Source of the DNA: Cellulophaga lytica DSM 7489
GTDB taxonomy: Bacteria > Bacteroidota > Bacteroidia > Flavobacteriales > Flavobacteriaceae
Length of the DNA stretch: 64,000 nucleotides
NCBI RefSeq assembly: GCF_000190595.1
Contig: NC_015167.1
Span: 3,642,501-3,706,500, forward strand
Direction: 5' to 3'
Shown: positions 34,945 to 42,733 of the stretch, piece after piece
How positions within the stretch are numbered: position 1 is the stretch's first letter
Layout of the letters: the number at the start of each line of letters is the position of its first letter
The notes under the pieces: generated by a model
Told to the model about the DNA's origin: nothing
Seen by the model: the letters and a program-made list of their open reading frames with translations, nothing else
Database searches by the model: none
Position numbers and translations under genes: made by a program

Positions 34945-34958
34945 ATTTGACGTCAAAT
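34945..34958. promoter_or_regulatory. Perfect 14-bp palindrome ATTTGACGTCAAAT near left end of element B
   Basis: Perfect palindrome 32 bp inside the junction core. Related TTTGATATCATTT and AATCAAATGATT lie on either side (34927-34978), giving several TCATTTGA-like half-sites. Candidate arm sites for the integrase or excisionase of B. Confidence 0.5.
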
Positions 34959-35071
34959 ACCTAAAAATCAAATGATTACAAAAACACCTATATTCCTTCT
35001 CTTTCTTTTTTACGTTTATATTTTCAATATTTTCACACCATTTTTACACCTTTTTTTACTAAATTCTTAAA

Positions 35072-35090
35072 AGGTGTAAAATTTACACCT
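35072..35090. promoter_or_regulatory. Palindrome AGGTGTAAA-A-TTTACACCT, candidate operator
   Basis: Perfect 9-bp arms around one base, 97 bp upstream of the zinc-ribbon/HTH gene. TTCACACC and TTTACACC half-sites also occur at about 35032 and 35043. Confidence 0.6.
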
Positions 35091-35110
35091 CATTATAGGT
35101 TATTTCGCCA

Positions 35111-35170
35111 AAATGTCCTCTTATGTCCTTTTATGTCCTCATAGGACTTCTTAGGACCTCTTATAACTTT
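35111..35170 (+). repeat. Helically phased 10-bp repeats before the excisionase-like gene of element B
   Basis: ATGTCCT ends at 35120, 35130 and 35140. The next units, AGGACTT (ending 35150), AGGACCT (35160) and ATAACTT (35170), keep exactly the same 10-bp register. That is six units in 60 bp, 17 bp before the start at 35187. Same arrangement as at 13823-13872, but unrelated sequence. Confidence 0.75.
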
Positions 35171-35186
35171 ATATAGTTAGTTTATA

Positions 35187-35543
35187 ATGAGTAGTAAAAT
35201 TCAAGTACAAAGAATTTGTGAATACTGTAAAGAAGAATTTACGGCTAAAAAAACTACAACCAAATATTGCTCACACAAATGCAATAGCAGGCATTATAAA
35301 GAAAAAGTAAAACAAGCTAAAATCTCAAAAAGCAATGAAGAAACTACCCATAAAATAACGTTAGAAGTAGAAAAATTAAATGTTTTGGAATTTTTAACTC
35401 CAAAGCAGGTTTCAGTGCTCTTGAGTTGTTCCATAAAAACTGTATATCGTAATATAAAAAAAGGTAATATCAAAGCGATTAATTTTGGAGAAAGAACTAT
35501 TAGAGTTAAACGTTCTGACATAGATGATCTTTTTAAAATGTAG
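35187..35543 (+). CDS. Zinc-ribbon plus excisionase-type HTH protein of element B
   Basis: 118 residues with the same architecture as the element A protein: four-Cys knuckle (CEYCK, YCSHKC), basic linker (KEKVKQAKISKSNEE) and excisionase-type HTH (FLTPKQVSVLLSCSIKTVYRNI, then NFGERTIRVKRSDIDDLF). Encoded 25 bp before the integrase gene. Probably a recombination directionality factor and/or local repressor. Intact even though its integrase is not. Confidence 0.78.
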   Translation: MSSKIQVQRICEYCKEEFTAKKTTTKYCSHKCNSRHYKEKVKQAKISKSNEETTHKITLEVEKLNVLEFLTPKQVSVLLSCSIKTVYRNIKKGNIKAINFGERTIRVKRSDIDDLFKM

Positions 35544-35568
35544 TTTAACAATAGGTAAATTTCAAATT

Positions 35569-36264
35569 ATGAAAATAAGTCTTAGAAAAAAGAAACTTGC
35601 AACTGGACGCATTAGTCTATACTTGGAGTATTATAATGGCTATTCTATAGATGAGAATGGAAAGACGATTCACGATAGGGCTTTTGAATATTTAAAACTT
35701 TATTTACACGGCAACCCAATCACGGCAAATGAAAAGAATGAGAACAAACAAACATTAAATCTTGCTGAAAATATATTAACGCTTAAAAAAGCGGAGTTAA
35801 TAAAAGGCAAATTCAATATTGAAGATAATCAGAAGGGAAAAACGTTGCTTTTAGATTATTACAAAAAACTTCAGGAGGAGCGATATGAAAGCAAAGGTAA
35901 TTATGATAATTGGGAAGCTGCATTTAAGCACCTAGAACGTTTTAGCAAACTCAATATAGCCATTAAAGATATTGATGAAGACTTTTTAAAGGGGTTTAAA
36001 AAATACCTTCATAAAGAGGCTAGAACAAATGGGGAGACACCATTATCTCAAAACACAAAATACACTTACTTCAATAAATTGCGTGCTGTATTAAGAGAAG
36101 CTTACGCTGAAGGATATTTGAATATAGATGTTGTTAAATCGGTCAAAGGATTTAGCCAAGGGGAATCTAAAAGAGAATACCTTACACATTCTGAACTGCA
36201 AGCACTTAGTGAAACGAAATGTAAATACTCTGTTTTTTCACGCGTATCTTTAGTTTCCACATAA
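35569..36264 (+). pseudogene. Truncated tyrosine recombinase of element B
   Basis: From ATG 35569 (a frame upstream to 35524 overlaps the previous gene). The arm-binding and core-binding domains align with the element A integrase to about its residue 207 (YLTHSELQALSETKCK in place of FLTLDELQKAVNTECE). Then the frame leaves the family and ends after about 12 unrelated residues that are antisense to hsdM sequence. All catalytic Arg, His and Tyr residues are missing. It cannot recombine DNA, though it could still bind it. Confidence 0.88.
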
Positions 36265-36409
36265 GAACTTACCGATAGGTTATAATCGTTTTCAGCTATT
36301 TTAGAATTATCAAATGTTTAAAATCCCATCCATCTACAGAACCACGCACTTCGTTGGCTATTTTCCATATTTGACTTTGTAATTCGGCTCTTTGATTGTT
36401 ACTTGTCAT
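36236..36409 (-). pseudogene. hsdM: hsdM remnant (type I restriction methyltransferase, ends only)
   Basis: Reading on the minus strand from ATG 36409, the frame gives MTSNNQRAELQSQIWKIANE and RGSVDGWDF, the conserved start of HsdM, and stops after 37 codons. In the next frame, KIAENDYNLSVSSYVETKDT follows, which belongs to the C-terminal part of HsdM. Hence the whole methyltransferase core is deleted. The remnant runs into the integrase gene near 36236. It starts 8 bp after the abiEii stop, so an AbiE-HsdM gene order once existed here. Confidence 0.8.
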
Positions 36410-36417
36410 TTATTGTT

Positions 36418-37167
36418 TTATATCTTATTTATTAATTCGTTCTTTAACCATTCAAAAGCAGCCTCTTGATTATATTCTATTTCAGGTCGTAATAAAGCTT
36501 CCATATCTCCAGTGAAATTGGAATCATTCTCTTTTTCTTCTATGTTTAACAAAAATTCTTTTTGACTCGGTGGTTTATTTCCTGTTGAAAAAATAGTGTA
36601 CTCCTTAAAACATTTTATAATTTGTTCTATATCTAATTTTATATTGAGTCTAGAATAATCTAAATCGAATAAATCTCGTCCTTTGCTTCGTTGATATAAA
36701 GCTCTTAATTTAGTGCCTAGTAATTCATTTATGCTATAAGTTCTAATTTTGCAACTTCCCACAAACCATTCGCTTTTTACTTCAAAAGGAAAATCAACCC
36801 AGTCTAAGACGTTAAAATGCTCTTTACAGTTAATTTCTAGTTTAAGGCGTAATCGAATATTCTCATACTCCGAATTAAAACGATACATCGCTTTAGCTCC
36901 ATGACCTCCAATTTTTGTATTTCTAGGTTCTTCAAAAAAGGTTACTACCTCCCCTATTCTTTTCATAATTGGTTTTATTGGCCCTTCTTTAATTTGTACT
37001 AAATCGATATCCTCAGAATATCTTGGTGCGGGATTTAGGTATAATTTATGTAAAGCCGTACCTCCCCTAAAGGCAAGATTTTCTCTTAAAAAATCATCTG
37101 AGAAAATGATTTCCAAGGTGCTTGTTCTTGCCATTTGGCTATATATGGTCTTGGTATCATAAATCAC
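36418..37167 (-). CDS. abiEii: AbiEii/AbiGii-type nucleotidyltransferase toxin
   Basis: 249 residues; the start codon is GTG at 37167, overlapping the antitoxin gene by 11 bp. Nucleotidyltransferase signature: FRGGTALHKLYL (GG motif), then RYSEDIDLV (SxDxD metal ligands), LRLKLEI as third acidic strand and KLRALYQRSKGRDLFDLDY (the Lys/Arg-rich motif typical of AbiEii). Related toxins transfer nucleotides to tRNA or other targets and block growth during phage infection. Paired with the neighbouring AbiEi-like gene. Confidence 0.88.
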   Translation of the reverse strand: MIYDTKTIYSQMARTSTLEIIFSDDFLRENLAFRGGTALHKLYLNPAPRYSEDIDLVQIKEGPIKPIMKRIGEVVTFFEEPRNTKIGGHGAKAMYRFNSEYENIRLRLKLEINCKEHFNVLDWVDFPFEVKSEWFVGSCKIRTYSINELLGTKLRALYQRSKGRDLFDLDYSRLNIKLDIEQIIKCFKEYTIFSTGNKPPSQKEFLLNIEEKENDSNFTGDMEALLRPEIEYNQEAAFEWLKNELINKI

Positions 37168-37948
37168 TTTCTAGTTTAATATTAACATCAACTTTCCATT
37201 TATTGTCTACTGCTCCAGGTTTCTGGTTTGATTTTGGGCTTAGTAATACAGGATAAAATTTATTAGAATCTATATACTCAAAAAGAATGCTTGTTAATTT
37301 TTCATCTGCTTGAAGTTCTTCTAATAAAAAGCCAAACCTTTGCAAAGCACTTTTATGTGGATACCATTTAAGCAAATCTCTTAAATCAGAAACTTGAATT
37401 TCTTCTATTAGCTCCTCTAATACAGACAACATCCTATTAATGCCCCCAAGTTTTGTTTGATGGTAAATTAAATCTACTGCTGTAAGAACTGAGTCAGATA
37501 TTTTGAAATACCCTGCATCTGATTTTTTAGTGGTTATATTTTTCCTTGGCCATTTTGAAATTGTAAAAAAACGTAAATTAATAGCTCCTTTATCAATATC
37601 TAATAAAGTTGGTGTGGATGTAATGATATAGTCACGTTGAATTTGCTGATGACTTGCCCCATGGAATTTAGCTGCAGAATACAACCCTATGTAATAAGGC
37701 CTGTCTATACTTTTAAATAAATTATCACTATATAATTCAATCGGTAATTTTGCTTGCTTTGAATACCTTGGCGGAATAATTAAATAAAAACCTTTTCTTA
37801 AAGAGATTATATCCCCTTTTTTCGTTAAATACGATAAATCAGATTTAACATATTTTTTATCTTTTTCAATAGCGGTATAAAGTTCTTCTGTAGAGAAAGA
37901 GTATTTCTCTAATGAAAGCCGTTCTTTTATAAATTCAGATAACTGCAA
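37157..37948 (-). CDS. abiEi: AbiEi-type antitoxin / autoregulator
   Basis: 263 residues, apparently starting with TTG at 37948 (no ATG near). The N-terminal winged helix (FSTEELYTAIEKDKKYVKSDLSYLTKKG, then RKGFYLIIPP) is followed by the AbiEi-like C-terminal domain (YIGLYSAAKFHGA, TSTPTLLDID). In known AbiE systems the antitoxin binds inverted repeats in its own promoter, and a long inverted repeat is found 15-47 bp upstream of this gene. First gene of the AbiE operon. Confidence 0.85.
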   Translation of the reverse strand: MQLSEFIKERLSLEKYSFSTEELYTAIEKDKKYVKSDLSYLTKKGDIISLRKGFYLIIPPRYSKQAKLPIELYSDNLFKSIDRPYYIGLYSAAKFHGASHQQIQRDYIITSTPTLLDIDKGAINLRFFTISKWPRKNITTKKSDAGYFKISDSVLTAVDLIYHQTKLGGINRMLSVLEELIEEIQVSDLRDLLKWYPHKSALQRFGFLLEELQADEKLTSILFEYIDSNKFYPVLLSPKSNQKPGAVDNKWKVDVNIKLESDL

Positions 37949-37962
37949 TTATAGTAATTTTG

Positions 37963-37995
37963 CGAGAAAGGTAGTAAAAAATACTACTTATCTCG
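37963..37995 (-). promoter_or_regulatory. 33-bp extended palindrome, candidate AbiEi operator
   Basis: Symmetric arrangement CGAGA - 3 bp - GTAGTA - 5 bp - TACTAC - 3 bp - TCTCG, perfect in both arm pairs, 14 bp upstream of the TTG start of abiEi. Confidence 0.7.
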
Positions 37996-38034
37996 TATTT
38001 TTACTAAAAAAAATTTAATGTAGTATAGGTTCCA

Positions 38035-38880
38035 TTAAAGGTTAGTCTTCCTAAATGAATTGGGAGTCATATGTTTTATAATCTTAAATTGTCTATTAAA
38101 GTTAGAAATGTTATTAAATCCGGATTTAAAAGCAATTTCATTAATAGATAAATCCTTGTCAGCTATTAATAATTTACAAGCATTTTCAATCCGTAATTCA
38201 ATTAAAAAACTAATAAACGTTTTATTTGTTCGTTTTTTAAAATATTTACAAAAGGCATTTTTTGTCATATTAGCAACGTTTGCAACATCATCCAAAGTTA
38301 TATTTTGATACGCGTTTTCAAATGTGAAATCAAATACATTACGCATTCTTTTTCCTTCAATATCAGTGTATTTTTTATTGTAAATAAACGTTGAAAGAGG
38401 AGCTGATTTTGCATTAGAAATTTTTTTTAGTATTTCTAAAAATAAAATAAAACGTTCAAATTTAGAAGCATCTTTTAGTTTTATAAAGTTTTTTTTAATA
38501 TCGTTTTTATGTGTTTTAACCTCTAAACCTTGTAAAGTTTTAGATAAGAAATGATTTATTTCAGCTAGTTCATTCAATTCAAAAAAAGAATCTCCAAAAG
38601 AAGATGCTGTAAAAAACAGACTCAACATTTTAGAGTGAATTACTGCGTTTTTATCACTTTTAAAAGCATGAGGTAAATTGCTTCCAATAACAAAAAGATC
38701 ATTTTCAGAATAGCTAGAAATACGATCACCAACCAATAAAGAACCACTACCTTTTTCGATAAAACTTATTTGAATTTCATCATGTTGGTGCAATTTATCA
38801 TAAAACACCAATTCAATATCTTCTTGATAAATTAAGGAGTTATTATCTGGTTTAGGAATTTTAAATGGTAAAACTTTCAT
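38035..38880 (-). CDS. AraC-family regulator of the hydroxyproline genes
   Basis: 281 residues. The N-terminal cupin-like sensor part (to about 100; FYDKLHQHDEIQISFIEKGSG, DLFVIGSNLPHAFK) is followed by a helical linker. The C-terminal double HTH (about 185-280) has the motifs ITLDDVANVANMTKNAFCKYF and the AraC signature INEIAFKSGFNNISNFNRQF. It is divergent to the hydroxyproline genes across a 146-bp gap, so it is most likely their activator, responding to hydroxyproline or a pathway intermediate. Confidence 0.87.
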   Translation of the reverse strand: MKVLPFKIPKPDNNSLIYQEDIELVFYDKLHQHDEIQISFIEKGSGSLLVGDRISSYSENDLFVIGSNLPHAFKSDKNAVIHSKMLSLFFTASSFGDSFFELNELAEINHFLSKTLQGLEVKTHKNDIKKNFIKLKDASKFERFILFLEILKKISNAKSAPLSTFIYNKKYTDIEGKRMRNVFDFTFENAYQNITLDDVANVANMTKNAFCKYFKKRTNKTFISFLIELRIENACKLLIADKDLSINEIAFKSGFNNISNFNRQFKIIKHMTPNSFRKTNL

Positions 38881-39026
38881 TTAAAAACAATTAAATTTTA
38901 ATCTAAAATTATTCAATATTACAAAATTATATAGCATTAAGGATAATATAGTATCAAAATTGAATAATTTAATCTTATTTTAAAATTTGTTAACTCTTTA
39001 ATTTTACTAGCATTAAAAATAGAATT

Positions 39027-39983
39027 ATGAGTATACAATGGAATGGCGTTATGCCAGCTGTGTTTACCTGGTTGAAAGAGTCAAAGTCTGGAGCTCTTGA
39101 AATTGACCTTGATGCAACACAAAAACAGGCTGCAGACATTTTAAAGGTTCAAGGAAAAAGCGGAAGCAGAATGAGTGGACTTGTCGGTTCTGGAACCCTG
39201 GGTGAGAATAGTTACCTGAGCAATAACCAGCGTCTTTCTTTACTTAAATCCCTTTCTGAGGTTGCTAAAAAATATAACGTCCCGTTAATTAGCGGAGCAG
39301 CAGCAGAAACTAAGGAAGAACTTGCCAAAATTATTGAGGGACTTGCTACAGTTGGAGTTGATACAGTTATGGTTATGCCTCCAAAAACGAAAGCGGTTCC
39401 TTCTGAAAAAGAAATGTATGAGTACTATGCACTTTCTGAAGCAACTGCAAAAGATGTAGGCGTAACAATTATGCCTTATAACAATCCTGATGCAGCCGGT
39501 TACCATTCGCTCTCAACAGAACTTCTTAAAAGACTTTCTGTTCTTCCTATGGTAACAGCCCTTAAAATATCAACTATAGATGTTTCAATTATAGAAACCT
39601 TGATGTTAGAGAATAAAGATTTAAAAGTTTTGGCTGGAGTAGACACAGTTACTATATATGCCGGACTTGCTGGAGCAAGTGGTGGCATTACAGGTGTAGG
39701 TACTATCTTCCCAAAAGCAAGTGTAACTATGCAGGAGTATGTTTCAAATGGACAATGGACTAAAGCATACGAAATTTCTCAGGCTTTAAATTCATTATCG
39801 TATCTGGATGCTCAGCCACTGCTTATGGAATATCTTAAGCTTGCTATGGGAATTCATCATAATGATGTTGCTGGGGGGCTACGTACTTTTGGTAAGAAAT
39901 TAACACAACAGCAAATTGATGATGTCCGTGCAAGATATATTCTTGCAAAAGAAAGACTTGAAGTTCTCGACTTACTAGGTTAA
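39027..39983 (+). CDS. DapA-family lyase, likely pyrroline-4-hydroxy-2-carboxylate deaminase
   Basis: 318 residues, (beta/alpha)8 aldolase of the dihydrodipicolinate synthase family. It has Schiff-base Lys180 (VTALKIS), Tyr151 (MPYNNP) and the substrate loop GSGTLGEN. DapA-family enzymes deaminate delta-1-pyrroline-4-hydroxy-2-carboxylate to 2-oxoglutarate semialdehyde. The location beside an epimerase, a D-amino acid dehydrogenase and a semialdehyde dehydrogenase makes that more likely than lysine biosynthesis. Codon use differs from the neighbours (many CTT and CTG Leu codons against mostly TTA), suggesting another donor. A 157-bp gap separates it from the next gene. Confidence 0.82.
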   Translation: MSIQWNGVMPAVFTWLKESKSGALEIDLDATQKQAADILKVQGKSGSRMSGLVGSGTLGENSYLSNNQRLSLLKSLSEVAKKYNVPLISGAAAETKEELAKIIEGLATVGVDTVMVMPPKTKAVPSEKEMYEYYALSEATAKDVGVTIMPYNNPDAAGYHSLSTELLKRLSVLPMVTALKISTIDVSIIETLMLENKDLKVLAGVDTVTIYAGLAGASGGITGVGTIFPKASVTMQEYVSNGQWTKAYEISQALNSLSYLDAQPLLMEYLKLAMGIHHNDVAGGLRTFGKKLTQQQIDDVRARYILAKERLEVLDLLG

Positions 39984-40140
39984 GCCTTTCAAATATTTAA
40001 AAGAAAAAGCTTCTTTATTCTAGCTATGATTTTGAAAAAAAACTTTTTAATCTCAAGCTATTATTGAAAAAATTTTTAGAATCAATAAGAAGTAGCTACA
40101 AACCAATAAAATTGAAAAAACATTTAAAAAATAAGTATAG

Positions 40141-41718
40141 ATGATATCAGGAAAAAACTTTATTGGCAATCAATTATCTGCCAACGGAACCAAAACATAC
40201 AAAACCTTTAATCCGGAATTAAATACAGAGAATGCTATTGTTTTTACAGAAGCAACAGCTCAAGAAATTGATGATGCAGCAAATTTAGCAGCATCAGCTT
40301 TTAAAGAATTTAGAGCAGTTCCTGGAATCAAAAAAGCAACATTTTTAAACGCAATTGCCAATGAAATTTTAGCACTAGACGATGTATTGGTCAAAACATA
40401 TTGCTCAGAAACAGGTCTACCAGAAGGAAGAGCAAAAGGAGAAAGAGGAAGAACAATTGGACAATTACAGAACTTTGCAAATTTAGTAGCAGAAGGGTCT
40501 TGGGTTGAGGCAACAATAGATACAGCACAACCTAATAGAGAGCCAATGCCAAGATCAGATATCAGAAAAATGTTAATTCCTTTAGGTCCAGTAGTCGTTT
40601 TTGGCGCAAGTAATTTTCCTTTAGCCTATTCTACAGCCGGTGGAGACACAGCAGCAGCTTTAGCTTCAGGTTGCCCAGTAATTGTAAAATCCCATCCAAT
40701 GCATTCTGGAACAGGAGCACTAGTAGCATCTGCAATTATTAAAGCAGCTGAAAAAACAGGAATGCCAAATGGTGTGTTTTCTAATCTAAATTCTAGTGGA
40801 ATAGAAGTTGGACAACAATTAGTGGCACACCCAAAAGTAAAAGCAGTTGGTTTTACTGGAAGCATAAAGGGCGGAAGAGCCTTATTCGAATTAGCTTCAA
40901 AAAGAGCAGAACCAATTCCTGTTTTTGCTGAAATGGGAAGTATAAATCCAGTTATAATTTTACCCAAAGCATTAGAAAATAGACAAGCAGAAATTGCTAA
41001 AACGTATGCAAGTTCTATTACTTTAGGAACGGGTCAATTTTGTACAAATCCAGGATTATTATTAGGTATTAAAAGTGACGCTTTAACAAGTTTTATAAAC
41101 AACGTATCAGAAGAAATTATTAAAATAAATCCGTCGTGTATGTTGCATCCAAATATTAAAAAAGGATACGTCAGAAATAAAGAAAAAGTAGTGTCTCAAG
41201 ATAACGTTACAGTAACAGCAAACTATAGATCCGACGTTCAAAACAATTATGCAACACAAGCTATTGTTTCTGTTGATGGAAAAACATTTTTAGAAAATTC
41301 GACATTACATTTAGAAGTTTTTGGACCTTTTTCTATGATTGTCCAATGTGAAAACATATCAGAACTAGAAACCGTTATTGCCAGTTTAGAAGGGCAATTA
41401 ACAGGAACTGTAATTTCTGATTCTAACGAAGTTGCTAACTATCCAGCAGTAATTACAGCGCTACAAAACAGAGTGGGACGTATTATTTTTAATGGCGTTC
41501 CAACAGGCGTAGAAGTTTGCGAATCTATGGTACATGGAGGTCCATATCCTGCGTCTACGGATAGCAGATTTACAGCAGTTGGAATAGGTTCTATAAAGCG
41601 TTGGGTACGTCCGTTTAGTTATCAAGATTGGCCAAATGATTTGTTGCCAAATGAATTAAAAAACAATAATCCTTCCAATATTTTTAGAGTTATAAATGGA
41701 ATAAGATCAAAAAATTAA
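40141..41718 (+). CDS. 2-oxoglutarate semialdehyde dehydrogenase
   Basis: 525 residues, aldehyde dehydrogenase superfamily of the semialdehyde dehydrogenase type. Catalytic Cys301 (GTGQFCTNPG), general base Glu264 (FAEMGSINP) and the nucleotide-binding GFTGS motif (about 237-241) are present. FCTNPG and VVVFGASNFPLAYS are typical of the alpha-ketoglutaric semialdehyde group, which uses NADP(+) or NAD(+). It would make the final product 2-oxoglutarate. The start of the epimerase gene is 3 bp downstream. Confidence 0.92.
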   Translation: MISGKNFIGNQLSANGTKTYKTFNPELNTENAIVFTEATAQEIDDAANLAASAFKEFRAVPGIKKATFLNAIANEILALDDVLVKTYCSETGLPEGRAKGERGRTIGQLQNFANLVAEGSWVEATIDTAQPNREPMPRSDIRKMLIPLGPVVVFGASNFPLAYSTAGGDTAAALASGCPVIVKSHPMHSGTGALVASAIIKAAEKTGMPNGVFSNLNSSGIEVGQQLVAHPKVKAVGFTGSIKGGRALFELASKRAEPIPVFAEMGSINPVIILPKALENRQAEIAKTYASSITLGTGQFCTNPGLLLGIKSDALTSFINNVSEEIIKINPSCMLHPNIKKGYVRNKEKVVSQDNVTVTANYRSDVQNNYATQAIVSVDGKTFLENSTLHLEVFGPFSMIVQCENISELETVIASLEGQLTGTVISDSNEVANYPAVITALQNRVGRIIFNGVPTGVEVCESMVHGGPYPASTDSRFTAVGIGSIKRWVRPFSYQDWPNDLLPNELKNNNPSNIFRVINGIRSKN

Positions 41719-41721
41719 GAA

Positions 41722-42732
41722 ATGAGTAAGCACACGTTTGTTTGTATAGATGCACATACTTGCGGAAACCCTGTTAGGGTTATAAAAAGTGGAGGTCCAA
41801 AATTGATTGGAAATACCATGAGCGAAAAACGACTTCATTTTTTAAAAGAATTCGATTGGGTAAGAAAAGGGTTAATGTTTGAGCCTCGAGGGCATGATAT
41901 GATGAGTGGTAGCATCTTGTATCCACCACATAATCCAGAAAATGACTTTGCTATTTTATTTGTTGAAACGTCAGGTTGCTTACCAATGTGTGGACATGGT
42001 ACAATTGGTACCATTACAATTGCAATTGAAGAGGGTTTAATACAACCTAAAATTCCAGGGAAAATTAAAATGGAAGCGCCTGCTGGTTTAGTAGAAATTG
42101 AATACAAGCAAATAAACAATAAGGTAGAATGGGTAAAAATTACTAATGTAAAAAGTTATTTAGCCGCTCAAGATTTAACAATAGATTGTCCTGAATTAGG
42201 AGAGATTATTTTTGATGTTGCTTATGGTGGAAATTATTATGCCATAGTAGACCCTCAGAAAAACTTCTCTGGTATTCATAATTTTACAGCGTCAAAGGTT
42301 ATTCAATTTTCTCAAATAGTACGAGACAGAATTAACGAAAAATATCCTAATCAATTTGTTCATCCAGAAAATGAAGCCATAAAACATGTAACACATATGT
42401 TGTGGACAGGTAATCCTTTAGACCCAACATCATCAGGAAGAAATGCTGTATTTTATGGAGACAAAGCTATAGATAGAAGTCCCTGTGGAACTGGCACCTC
42501 TGCTAGATTAGCACAATTGTATACCAAAGGAAAATTAAAAGCCGGAGAAGCGTTTATACACGAAAGTTTTATTGGAAGTAAATTTATAGGACGTGTTGAA
42601 AAAGAAACCGTTTTAGATGGTAAACTAGCCATAATACCAAGCATACAGGGCTGGGCAAAAATTTTTGGATACAATACAATTACTATTGATGATCAAGATG
42701 ATCCTTATGCACATGGTTTCCAAGTAATTTAA
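41722..42732 (+). CDS. 4-hydroxyproline 2-epimerase
   Basis: 336 residues, proline racemase superfamily. The catalytic Cys pair is Cys90 (LPMCGHGTIG) and Cys255 (RSPCGTGTSARLA). With two Cys it should be an epimerase/racemase rather than a dehydratase, which has Thr instead. The N-terminus CIDAHTCGNPVRVI is typical of hydroxyproline 2-epimerases. It converts trans-4-hydroxy-L-proline to cis-4-hydroxy-D-proline. Gaps of 3 bp and 1 bp to its neighbours show one transcript. Confidence 0.92.
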   Translation: MSKHTFVCIDAHTCGNPVRVIKSGGPKLIGNTMSEKRLHFLKEFDWVRKGLMFEPRGHDMMSGSILYPPHNPENDFAILFVETSGCLPMCGHGTIGTITIAIEEGLIQPKIPGKIKMEAPAGLVEIEYKQINNKVEWVKITNVKSYLAAQDLTIDCPELGEIIFDVAYGGNYYAIVDPQKNFSGIHNFTASKVIQFSQIVRDRINEKYPNQFVHPENEAIKHVTHMLWTGNPLDPTSSGRNAVFYGDKAIDRSPCGTGTSARLAQLYTKGKLKAGEAFIHESFIGSKFIGRVEKETVLDGKLAIIPSIQGWAKIFGYNTITIDDQDDPYAHGFQVI

Positions 42733-42733
42733 T

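Noticed and set aside
39027-39983. Lysine-pathway dihydrodipicolinate synthase (DapA)
   Set aside because: The operon context and the divergent AraC regulator fit hydroxyproline catabolism, and the loop reads GTLGEN rather than the usual GTTGE.
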